Below, in pieces: positions 1-7,250 of a stretch of DNA of 64,000 nt (position 1 is its first letter; each line of letters opens with the position of its first letter). Where the stretch lies: positions 3,100,001-3,164,000 of the forward strand of contig CBDFJV010000007.1 in the NCBI GenBank assembly GCA_965248605.1, in the 5' to 3' direction. The position numbers and the translations under genes are program-made. Under the pieces are notes generated by a model. It saw only the letters and a program-made list of their open reading frames with translations, did no database searches and had not been told where the DNA came from. Source of the stretch: CAUZJF01 sp965248605. GTDB taxonomy: Bacteria > Chloroflexota > Dehalococcoidia > Lucifugimonadales > CAUZJF01.

Positions 1-2
1 TC

Positions 3-1169
3 TACGGACGGGAGCAGGACCTCGGCGCAGTCTTCTTCGAAGCCGGCGGATGGGAGCGACCTCAGTGGTACGAGGCTAACGCGCACCTCCTGGCAGACCA
101 GGACTGGCCCAACCGGACGGGGTGGGACGCCCAGTACTGGTCGCCGATCATCGGCGCCGAGCACCGCGCGGCCCGTGAGCGCGTCGGGATATTCGATTCG
201 ACGCCGTTTACCAAGCTCGAAGTAACGGGACCCGGCGCGCTCCCGTTCATGCAGTACATCACCGGCAACCAGATGGACAAGCCTCCGGGAACGGTCACGT
301 ACACGCCCATGCTCACCGAGACCGGCGGAATCAAGTGCGATCTGACTGTCGTGCGGCTGGCCGCCGACCGCTTCATGGTCGTCACCGGTGGTGGCTTGGG
401 CATGCACGACCAGGCCTGGGTCCGCAGCCATCTGCCTTCGGATGGCTCCGCCCAGGTGGCCGACGTTACAGGCGCCTTGAGCTGTGTCTCCGTTTGGGGA
501 CCGAGGGCCCGCGAGTTGGTACAGAACGTCAGCGACGACGACTTCTCCGACCAAGGCTTCCCGTACTTGGCGGCAAAACGGGTGGCGATCGGCGACGTTT
601 CGATCCTGGCCGTGCGTATCTCTTACGTCGGCGAGCTGGGTTGGGAGCTCTACGTCGCGTCGGAGAACGCTCTCAGGGTTTGGGATACCATCTGGGACGC
701 GGGCCAGCCTCTTGGCATCACGGCTATGGGCCTCGGGGCGCTGGATTCGTTAAGGTTGGAGAAAGGCTACAGGCTCTGGGGGGCCGAGATACATACCGAG
801 TACAATCCCTATGAGGCGGGGATGGGTTTCGCTGTGAGGCGAAACAAAGGCGATTTCCTGGGCCGCGACGCTCTGATGGAAGTAAGGAAGCACGGCGTCT
901 CACGAAAGCTCTGCTGTATGACGTTGGAGGACCCGAACCGGGTCGTAATGGGCAGCGAACCGCTCATGGACGCCGACCAAGTGGTCGGTTACGTCACCAG
1001 CGCCGACTACGGCTACTCGGTCCACAGTAGCATCGTGTACGGGTACCTGCCGGCCGAGCTTGCGAACGAAGGCACGACCGTAGACGTGCTCTACTTCGGG
1101 CAGCGTTTCCCCGCGACCGTTGTGCGGGAGCCGCTGTTCGATCCGGCTGGCGACAGGCTGAAGTCCTGA
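3..1169 (+). CDS. GcvT-family aminomethyltransferase domain protein (5' end outside window)
   Basis: The visible 388 residues form the folate-binding aminomethyltransferase fold used by GcvT and by the C-terminal half of dimethylglycine/sarcosine dehydrogenases, which move one-carbon units from N-methylated amines to tetrahydrofolate. The opening stretch contains FFEAGGWERP, a motif usually found where the FAD-oxidoreductase domain passes into GcvT in two-domain dehydrogenases. The missing upstream part may therefore be an FAD domain. The reading frame is open from base 3 with no start codon needed. The C-terminal barrel ends at a TGA. The FIST gene follows 28 bp later on the same strand, so the two may be cotranscribed. 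The family is firm; the substrate is unknown. Confidence 0.85.
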   Translation, partial: YGREQDLGAVFFEAGGWERPQWYEANAHLLADQDWPNRTGWDAQYWSPIIGAEHRAARERVGIFDSTPFTKLEVTGPGALPFMQYITGNQMDKPPGTVTYTPMLTETGGIKCDLTVVRLAADRFMVVTGGGLGMHDQAWVRSHLPSDGSAQVADVTGALSCVSVWGPRARELVQNVSDDDFSDQGFPYLAAKRVAIGDVSILAVRISYVGELGWELYVASENALRVWDTIWDAGQPLGITAMGLGALDSLRLEKGYRLWGAEIHTEYNPYEAGMGFAVRRNKGDFLGRDALMEVRKHGVSRKLCCMTLEDPNRVVMGSEPLMDADQVVGYVTSADYGYSVHSSIVYGYLPAELANEGTTVDVLYFGQRFPATVVREPLFDPAGDRLKS

Positions 1170-1197
1170 GCTCGCGGCCGACCGAAGGAGAGATCGC

Positions 1198-2385
1198 ATG
1201 AAGTGGAGTTCAGCGGTTTCGGACAACCCGTCCCTCGTCGAGGCCGTCCGAGAGTGCGTCGCGATGCTGGGTGACGAGCTTGGCGATCTCTCCCGCGACC
1301 TCACTGTGCTGTTCGTCTCAGCCCACCACTCTCCCGTGTACGGGAGAGTCCCCGAGCTCGTCCGCGAGCACTGTGGCGACGGTCTACTGGTAGGTTGCTC
1401 TAGCGGTGGAGTCATCGGGGCGGGTAGGGAGGTCGAGAACCGCCCTGGATTCGCCATCGCATCGGCGAACCTTCCCGATGTCGAGATCGTTCCGTTTCAC
1501 CTCACCGGCGACGACCTGCCCAACGCCGACGCTCCGCCGGATAGCTGGGAGGCATTAGTTGACGTGGCTCCTGCTGGAAACCCGCAGTTCATTTTGCTTG
1601 CCGATCCGTTCAGTAGTCGCACAGACGACCTCGTCGTCGGGCTCGACTATGCTTTCCCGGGTAGTGTGAAAATCGGAGGAATTGCCAGCGGCGCCACACA
1701 ACCTGGAGGCAACGCCCTTTACCTCGGGCACCAGCTCTTCGATAACGGCGTGGTGGGCGTTGCCATGTCCGGCGCGCTTGCCGTCGACACCGTCGTGGCC
1801 CAGGGCTGCCGGCCGATCGGCTGGCCACTGCAGGTCACGTCGTGCACAAAGAACATCCTCGAGGAGGTCGATGGCTCAGCTCCTTTCGAGGTGCTCCGCC
1901 AGATCTACGCGAAGTCGAGCGAGCGCGACCAGCAGCTATTCCGCCAGTCTCTGTTTATCGGTGTCGCCATGGACGAGTTCAACGACTCGCCCCAGCTCGG
2001 CGACTTCAAGATACGGAACATCATCGGAGTAAACGAAAAAACTGGAATTGTAGCCGTGGACGAGGCGCTCAGGGAAGGGCAGACTGTGCAGTTCCATCTC
2101 AGGGACAAAGAGACAGCCTCCCAGGACCTCAACGCACTCCTGTCCAGGTACTCCGGCGAGAACACCGTGGAGGACGGTAGCGGGGCGCTACTGTTCTCGT
2201 GTCTGGGCCGAGGGTCCGGCCTCTACGGACGGCCCGACCACGACACCGACATGTTCCGCGACGTCGTGAGGCCCATGCCGCTGACCGGCTTCTTCTGCAA
2301 CGGCGAGATCGGCCCTGTAGGGGACACGACGTTTCTCCACGGATACACGAGCTCGTTCGGCATCTTCCGTCCGAAGCGGGATTAG
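1198..2385 (+). CDS. FIST N/C-domain sensory protein
   Basis: This 395-residue protein matches the FIST architecture: an N-terminal FIST domain (about residues 30-230, with LVGCSSGGVI near the front) followed by a FIST_C domain (about 235-380). FIST domains are predicted intracellular small-ligand sensors, often for amino acids, coupled to signal transduction. No kinase, GGDEF or methyl-accepting domain is attached, so any output would be through a partner. The ATG is preceded by AAGGAG at 1185-1190. It follows the aminomethyltransferase gene closely, so a role in sensing methylated amines is possible but is inference. It converges on an amidohydrolase gene across a small palindrome at 2421-2441. 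Confidence 0.85.
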   Translation: MKWSSAVSDNPSLVEAVRECVAMLGDELGDLSRDLTVLFVSAHHSPVYGRVPELVREHCGDGLLVGCSSGGVIGAGREVENRPGFAIASANLPDVEIVPFHLTGDDLPNADAPPDSWEALVDVAPAGNPQFILLADPFSSRTDDLVVGLDYAFPGSVKIGGIASGATQPGGNALYLGHQLFDNGVVGVAMSGALAVDTVVAQGCRPIGWPLQVTSCTKNILEEVDGSAPFEVLRQIYAKSSERDQQLFRQSLFIGVAMDEFNDSPQLGDFKIRNIIGVNEKTGIVAVDEALREGQTVQFHLRDKETASQDLNALLSRYSGENTVEDGSGALLFSCLGRGSGLYGRPDHDTDMFRDVVRPMPLTGFFCNGEIGPVGDTTFLHGYTSSFGIFRPKRD

Positions 2386-2420
2386 GGTGCAGGGTGCAGG
2401 GTACGGCCGGAACCCGCAGG

Positions 2421-2441
2421 GGGTGGGTCTCAGACCCGCCC
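2421..2441. repeat. Dispersed GGGtGGGTCT-type palindrome / bidirectional terminator candidate
   Basis: A near-perfect inverted repeat (GGGTGGGTCT, one base, AGACCCGCCC) sits where the FIST gene and the convergent amidohydrolase gene meet. It overlaps the last codons of the latter. Related palindromes lie at 7215-7235, 11932-11952 and 57283-57303, so it belongs to a small repeat family. It may serve as a transcription terminator, but no long T-tract follows. Confidence 0.5.
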
Positions 2442-3284
2442 GTCGGCGATGCTCAGCAACCGCGCGGCGTTTCGTCCGGCGATAGCGTCTCTGTCTCCTT
2501 GCGGCAGCGACGAATCGGCGATCTGGGATAGCAACCGCTTGCTCCGCATCAAAGGGTAGTCGCTGCCCATCAGGATTCGCTCGGGGCCCACGAGAGCGGC
2601 GACGGTCTGGAACACCTGCGATTCGTAAAGGAGCGGCGACGCGGCGGTATCGAAGTAAACGTTGGTTAGCGCTTCCGACACTTCTGGCATCAAGGCGTAG
2701 AAAGGCAGCCCTCCGCCCCAGTGGGCGCACACAACGATTACGTCCGGAAAGCTTTGGATGAAGCGCCAGAGCACCTGTGGGCGGGTCTCGCCTTTACCGG
2801 CGTACGAGTGCCCCAACGGCTCCGAGGAGTGGGTCGTGACGATCAACCCGTGGTGCTTCACGACCTCCATTAGCGGCGTCATCACGTTTTCGTCGCCCAG
2901 GTCGAAGCCCTGTGAGTCAGGGTGCAGCTCGCCGACGCCCCGCAGACCGACCGTCGCGCAGCGCTCAGCCTCGCGGACTGCATCCTCGCCCCAGGTGGGG
3001 CTGACCCCCGCGAATCCTACAAGCCGGTCGGGATACCGCTGAGTCGCCTCGACAAGGTAGTCGTTGCACTCGCGGGCGAGGGTATAGTCGGTCCAGCCGA
3101 TCCCCATGACCACCGACACGTCGACGCCGTCCTCGTCCATTGCGTGGACGATGTCCTCGGCCGTGGCCATCTTGGCCCTAGGGTCGGCTAACAGCTCGCC
3201 GAAAGTAGCATCCCGCTCGATGTACTGCTCGCGCTTGTCGCGCAGCCACGGCGGAAAGATGTGGGTGTGGAAGTCGACGATCAT
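2430..3284 (-). CDS. Amidohydrolase_2 family metal-dependent hydrolase
   Basis: The 284-residue protein starts MIVDFHTHIFPP, giving the HxH metal ligands of the amidohydrolase_2 (ACMSD-like) TIM barrel. A late GSDYP supplies the catalytic/metal Asp, and internal VTTHSSEP and VVCAHWGG segments carry the usual histidines. Family members decarboxylate or hydrolyse aromatic and cyclic acids. Length is normal for the family and no signal peptide is seen, so it should act in the cytoplasm. It lies downstream of a methyltransferase and a second, longer amidohydrolase on the same strand. This suggests a small catabolic operon of unknown substrate. Confidence 0.85.
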   Translation of the reverse strand: MIVDFHTHIFPPWLRDKREQYIERDATFGELLADPRAKMATAEDIVHAMDEDGVDVSVVMGIGWTDYTLARECNDYLVEATQRYPDRLVGFAGVSPTWGEDAVREAERCATVGLRGVGELHPDSQGFDLGDENVMTPLMEVVKHHGLIVTTHSSEPLGHSYAGKGETRPQVLWRFIQSFPDVIVVCAHWGGGLPFYALMPEVSEALTNVYFDTAASPLLYESQVFQTVAALVGPERILMGSDYPLMRSKRLLSQIADSSLPQGDRDAIAGRNAARLLSIADGRV

Positions 3285-3356
3285 GTTCAGAGTTCACCGC
3301 TGAGACTGCGGAGCCAGCAGGGATTCGTTTAATTTTCTCGCTGGTTATTACGGCAG

Positions 3357-3995
3357 TTACTGCTTTGTCGCCACAATCCACAACCACGTGGTGGGCACAC
3401 CGTCCTCCTCGACCACGACCTCCTCCTTGCTCGTGATCTGCATGCCGGCCTCCTCGACTAGGCGGCAGTTCGTCTGACCATCGAAGTGACTCCAGAACAT
3501 CGGAGTCCCAAACCAGTCTCGCTCGAAACCCACGTCCAATGATCGGGCTCCCAGTGCTGCCACGAATTGGCCTTCTGGCCGCAACCAAGTGCCTATGTCG
3601 CGGAACAATTTAGAGTGCTCATCCCTGGGCACGTGGATTATGGAGAAGAAGGCGGTAGTGACATCGAAAGTACCGAACTCGAAGCTGAGCGTGGTCATGT
3701 CGTTCTGAATAAAGTTCGCGTTGGGGACATTGCCGCGAGCGCGTGCGATCTGCTTAGCGGAAATGTCTACGCCGGTCACTGCGAAGTGTCCGGCGAGGGT
3801 TCGTGTGGTCGGCACTCCGATTCCGCATCCAAGATCCAGCAGGGCGGCACCACTGGGCATGCGTTGGATCAGCTCAGCCGTATAGCGGCTGATAGCTCCT
3901 GTCGATGGCCACTTCTTCGTCTGCTCCTGGAAAGAGTCGCCGATCCGGTCGTAGCCTTCGGCGACCGTACGTTTAGGGTCGCTGGGCCGGATCAT
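3357..3995 (-). CDS. Class I SAM-dependent methyltransferase
   Basis: A 212-residue Rossmann methyltransferase. The SAM-binding motif I LLDLGCGIGVPTT is followed by an acidic motif II (VTGVDIS) and motif III/IV around FDVTTAFFSIIHVP, the pattern of small-molecule methyltransferases. I prefer the ATG at 3995, one base after the stop of the upstream amidohydrolase (3997-5085), with GAGG just upstream. A GTG at 4007 would overlap that gene. The close spacing argues for translational coupling with the amidohydrolase. The substrate cannot be read from sequence. Confidence 0.8.
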   Translation of the reverse strand: MIRPSDPKRTVAEGYDRIGDSFQEQTKKWPSTGAISRYTAELIQRMPSGAALLDLGCGIGVPTTRTLAGHFAVTGVDISAKQIARARGNVPNANFIQNDMTTLSFEFGTFDVTTAFFSIIHVPRDEHSKLFRDIGTWLRPEGQFVAALGARSLDVGFERDWFGTPMFWSHFDGQTNCRLVEEAGMQITSKEEVVVEEDGVPTTWLWIVATKQ

Positions 3996-3996
3996 T

Positions 3997-5085
3997 TCAC
4001 GCCTCACCGAACAGCCGCGCTAGATTGCCGCCGCAGATCTTGGCCATATCTTCGAGTGGGATGAAGTCGCAGTATCGCCTCAGATAGTCGAGGGACTGCT
4101 TGTAGGTGCAGTGCCTCTCGACGTTGGGCATATCCGAGCCCCACATCAGCCTGTCGGGCCCCATTCGTTCGTAGTACTCCCGGATCACGGGCCGTGCCTC
4201 CGCGTAGGGGTAGTCCCAGACGGCGCCCTGGAAAATCGGGAATAGCAGCTCTGCCGAGACGTTGGGAGACTCCAGAGGTTGCCAGGCCTCGTCGGGAATG
4301 TTCACTAGGCCGTCTTCCATGAACCGTGAAAGGAGCAGTCCGTGGGTCAGGGCGACTGGGACCTCCCGGTAGCGCCGGAGCCAGCGGCCGAACGCCGCGA
4401 GCTCGGCGAGGTACGGTTCCTTGCCCGGAAGCGCCGACGTGACGAACCAGAACACCGGGATGCCCAGGTCTCGGACGCGGTCCCAGAATGGATGGAACGC
4501 CGGGTCGTCGAGCATCTCGGAACGCCCGTGCTGACGCAGGCTGCCTGACTGGAACCAGAGGGCGTGCAAGCCTAGCGAGCCGATGGCCCGGTCGAGCTCT
4601 TGGATCTGGCTGGGGTCGTCGGCGCGCCACTCGTCGACCATCGCCAGGCCCCAGAACCTGTCCGGGTACTCGTGAACGGCCTCCGCCAAGTAGCTGTTCA
4701 GCCGACCGTAGACGTGGCCCGTCTGGAGCATCGCCTTGTCGACGCCGACGTAGTCCATCTGGGCAAGCATTAGCTCAGGGCGGGCTTCGAGCTTGGCCAA
4801 GGTGGGCGGCAGGTACTGCTTCGTGAAGTCGGCGCCGCCGACCGTCCACGTGAACTTGCCGTACTCCCCACTGCGCATGTTCACGTCGGTCAGCCCCTCG
4901 ATCGACGGCTCTTCAGGCATGACTAACATCTGCTCGACGACCGCAGCATTGTCGGTGACACGACGCGACGGCTGATGGTGGAACATCAACGTTAGCTGAG
5001 CGTAGCGCATGTGCTCAGCGGTGGAACTGTGACCAGACGGGCTTCCCATGGGAGGGAAAGCGTGGGCGTGGGAATCGGCGATCAT
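3997..5085 (-). CDS. Amidohydrolase_2 family hydrolase, long form
   Basis: This 362-residue protein begins MIADSHAHAFPP, with the HxH ligands of the amidohydrolase_2 family, and ends with MWGSDMPN carrying the conserved Asp. An insertion of roughly 70 residues after the first strand (residues 20-95) makes it longer than its neighbour at 2430-3284. Internal VALTHG and a QMDYVGVDKAMLQ helix fit the barrel. It is probably cytoplasmic. It heads a three-gene minus-strand group with the methyltransferase and the shorter amidohydrolase, which may handle successive steps on one substrate. Function beyond hydrolase/decarboxylase is not predictable. Confidence 0.83.
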   Translation of the reverse strand: MIADSHAHAFPPMGSPSGHSSTAEHMRYAQLTLMFHHQPSRRVTDNAAVVEQMLVMPEEPSIEGLTDVNMRSGEYGKFTWTVGGADFTKQYLPPTLAKLEARPELMLAQMDYVGVDKAMLQTGHVYGRLNSYLAEAVHEYPDRFWGLAMVDEWRADDPSQIQELDRAIGSLGLHALWFQSGSLRQHGRSEMLDDPAFHPFWDRVRDLGIPVFWFVTSALPGKEPYLAELAAFGRWLRRYREVPVALTHGLLLSRFMEDGLVNIPDEAWQPLESPNVSAELLFPIFQGAVWDYPYAEARPVIREYYERMGPDRLMWGSDMPNVERHCTYKQSLDYLRRYCDFIPLEDMAKICGGNLARLFGEA

Positions 5086-5136
5086 GGCTGGCGGGAGTGT
5101 ACCACACGCGTACGTCGCGGCCGATGCGTTCGACGT

Positions 5137-6537
5137 CTACATCTTGCCGGCGGTCAGCGCGGCGCGCACCTTTTCCCTGTAACCCACGCTGTTATACGCG
5201 CAGAACGGAATGATTCGCCCGTCAGGGATCAGCTCGCCGATGCAGCACTTCATCAGCGCCTTCAGGTCGAGGGTGTATGGGTCGGCGAACCCCTGCACGA
5301 CGATCGTGAAAACGTGCTTCTTGAGGTATGCCGTCTCACTGGAGAAAGAGAGGTCGCAGGCCGCGCAGTCGAACCGGCGCGCGGCCGGGTCGGTGCCGGG
5401 CACCGACGAAGCGGACCACAGGCCTTCCAGGGCTTCCAGGACATCAGGTCGTATTTCCGGCAGGGTCCGGTTCGTGATGTAGTCGAGGTACTTGTCGACC
5501 TCGACCACTCTAGGCAACGGCGTAACCTTGCCGTTCTCCACGTAGGCATACGTCGCCGAACGACAGGTCGGGTGGCAGCATGGCACTGGAATGAAGTCGC
5601 TCTCGACGAACATGCCGTCGGTCTGCTCCGCCACTCCGTGTATTACGTCGGCGACCGTCTCACGGTCGAGAGGGTCGAAGGCGACGAACCTGCCGGAATG
5701 GGTCACTGGTTGGAAGGCGACACCGCGCACGGCCGGGTGCTCGATACCGAACCGCACGATTGGCCCGATCTCGTCGTGGTTCACGCCTTTCTCGATAGCC
5801 GGTACGAGGACGACGTCGAGCTCAGCCTCGGCCAGCCGGTCTAAAGCTGTCAGCTTGGTCTGGAGGAGGTCCTTGCCTCGAATGGTCTGGTGGGTCTGCG
5901 TCGAGAAGCCATCGAACTGCAAGTAGACCGTCGGGCCGACGTCGGCGAGGCCTGCGAGGAAACGGTCGTCCCGGGCGACCTTAATCCCGTTGGTGTTCAG
6001 CATCACCACCTTTACGCCCTTGTCTCCGGCCATTCTGAGCATCGGGAGGATGTCAGGGTGAATGGTGGGCTCGCCGCCGCTGAACTGGACGACCTCGGGG
6101 TCGCCCTCCAACTCCACGAAGCGGTCGAGCATCCGCTCCACCTGAGCCATCGTGAGGCTGAAGCCGGGCTGAGCGTCGGCGAAACAGATCGGGCAGTCGA
6201 GGTTGCAGTGGCTGTTGACCTCGATCAGGCCGAGGCAGGTGTGTTGTTTGTGCTCGGGGCAGAGGCCGCAGTCCTTAGGACAGCCGTCCACAACGTCGGT
6301 GCTGTAGCCCAACGGCATCGTGCCGGGTTTGTTGTAACGAAGCGAATCGACGTACATGTCCGCGTCTGAGCTCACGAGCGACTCGAACCAGCCGTGCGTA
6401 GGGCACCTCTTCCGCATCACGACGCGCCCATCCTTCAAGAGTATCTGGGCGTCGATGGTGTCCAGGCACTTCGGGCAGACGCTGCGGGTCAGCTCATAGA
6501 AGATATAGTCGGCGTCGCGTTTGGCAGTCTCTACCAC
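5137..6537 (-). CDS. Cys-rich radical SAM protein of the MJ0619/COG1964 type (tetraether lipid synthase-like)
   Basis: A 466-residue radical SAM enzyme. The SAM-cluster motif is C111-x3-C115-x2-C118 (HCNLDCPIC). It is preceded by a rubredoxin-like C21-x2-C24 plus C45, and by an extra cluster set C86, C90, C93 and C101. Further cysteines occur near the end (CCHPTC, DCAACD, KCCIGE). This layout, with a VQFSGGEPT segment after the SAM motif, matches the MJ0619 family, which includes Tes, the archaeal enzyme that joins lipid tails head-to-head into tetraethers. The GTG start is chosen because GGAGAGGAGC lies 7 bases upstream. Family membership is likely. That it makes membrane-spanning lipids here is inference; other C-C or methylation chemistry is possible. 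Confidence 0.75.
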   Translation of the reverse strand: MVETAKRDADYIFYELTRSVCPKCLDTIDAQILLKDGRVVMRKRCPTHGWFESLVSSDADMYVDSLRYNKPGTMPLGYSTDVVDGCPKDCGLCPEHKQHTCLGLIEVNSHCNLDCPICFADAQPGFSLTMAQVERMLDRFVELEGDPEVVQFSGGEPTIHPDILPMLRMAGDKGVKVVMLNTNGIKVARDDRFLAGLADVGPTVYLQFDGFSTQTHQTIRGKDLLQTKLTALDRLAEAELDVVLVPAIEKGVNHDEIGPIVRFGIEHPAVRGVAFQPVTHSGRFVAFDPLDRETVADVIHGVAEQTDGMFVESDFIPVPCCHPTCRSATYAYVENGKVTPLPRVVEVDKYLDYITNRTLPEIRPDVLEALEGLWSASSVPGTDPAARRFDCAACDLSFSSETAYLKKHVFTIVVQGFADPYTLDLKALMKCCIGELIPDGRIIPFCAYNSVGYREKVRAALTAGKM

Positions 6538-6662
6538 GCTAATGCTCCTCTCCGGCTCGTCGAGACTCTATGTCCAGCCAGGCGCGCTGTCAACTGAAAG
6601 CGACTCCAGGATGGCCCGCCAGTGGAGCGATTTTTCGGTCACTGGATTCGGGGTTTTCACTG

Positions 6663-6693
6663 TTGACACGCCTCTCTGCGGCTCCTGTATAGT
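6663..6693 (+). promoter_or_regulatory. Candidate sigma-70 promoter for the VOC-protein gene
   Basis: TTGACA at 6663-6668 and TATAGT at 6688-6693 are separated by 19 bases, slightly longer than ideal. The expected transcription start would lie about 55-60 bases before the ATG at 6757. The same 219-base gap also contains the upstream region of the divergent radical SAM gene, for which I see no clear promoter. Confidence 0.4.
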
Positions 6694-6756
6694 GTCTCAG
6701 GCTCGGACGGGCGCTCTCTCTTGCCCGATTAGATGCCAAACGCCTCAAGGAGAAGC

Positions 6757-7182
6757 ATGGCGAAGATCAAGCACATCGCGATCGCGACTCAGGACCCGGA
6801 CGCCACAGCGGCGTTCTATAAGGACGTATTCGAGCTCGAAATGGTAGGCAAGGTCGACGGCGAGAACGCTGAGGGCTATTACCTCAGCGACGGCAACATA
6901 AACCTGGCCATACTGAAATTCAAAAACGAGGCCGTGACCGGTGATTTCGGGCTGTCGTACAACGGTATACACCATATAGGTTTCCAGGTGAACGACGTGT
7001 CCGCGACCGACGCCAGACTTCAAAAGGCGGAGTCGTACCCCATGAACAGAGTGAATACAGCACTCAAGGCTGGCATGGGTGGAAACGGCCACGGGCGCAA
7101 CGTCGAGATGAAATACAGCGGCCCCGATGGGGTGATGATAGACATCTCACAGGCCGGCTGGGTCGGCACCGGGGCTGCGTAA
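6757..7182 (+). CDS. VOC-superfamily (glyoxalase/epimerase-fold) protein
   Basis: A 141-residue vicinal-oxygen-chelate protein. It begins MAKIKHIAIATQDPDATAAFYKD, carrying the first VOC metal histidine (KHIAIAT). A second half-module follows around YNGIHHIGFQV with the paired His, and a late glutamate-bearing strand completes the fold. Length fits single-unit members such as methylmalonyl-CoA epimerase, glyoxalase I and ring-cleavage dioxygenases. I chose ATG 6757 because AAGGAGA precedes it at 6747-6753; an upstream ATG at 6733 lacks this site. The gene is monocistronic, with a hairpin at 7215-7235 just after it. The exact reaction is unknown. Confidence 0.8.
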   Translation: MAKIKHIAIATQDPDATAAFYKDVFELEMVGKVDGENAEGYYLSDGNINLAILKFKNEAVTGDFGLSYNGIHHIGFQVNDVSATDARLQKAESYPMNRVNTALKAGMGGNGHGRNVEMKYSGPDGVMIDISQAGWVGTGAA

Positions 7183-7214
7183 ACGAGCAGCGAGGAGAAC
7201 AGCGAACGCCGTAA

Positions 7215-7235
7215 GGGCGGGTCGAAGACCCGCCC
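7215..7235. terminator. Perfect 9-bp hairpin between convergent genes
   Basis: GGGCGGGTC, loop GAA, GACCCGCCC forms a perfect stem, followed on the plus strand by TCGTCTTTTG. It lies between the stops of the VOC gene (7182) and aconitase (7251), so it can terminate both. It belongs to the same palindrome family as 2421-2441 and 57283-57303. Confidence 0.65.
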
Positions 7236-7250
7236 TCGTCTTTTGGGCGC

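Noticed and set aside
2386..2412. Short GGTGCAGGGTGCAGGGTAC tandem repeat after the FIST gene as a regulatory or integration site.
   Set aside because: Only two units of about seven bases, with no linked function; treated as background.
2188..2730. A 180-residue minus-strand frame overlapping the ends of the FIST and amidohydrolase genes.
   Set aside because: It is Arg-rich, overlaps two well-supported genes and has no family signature.
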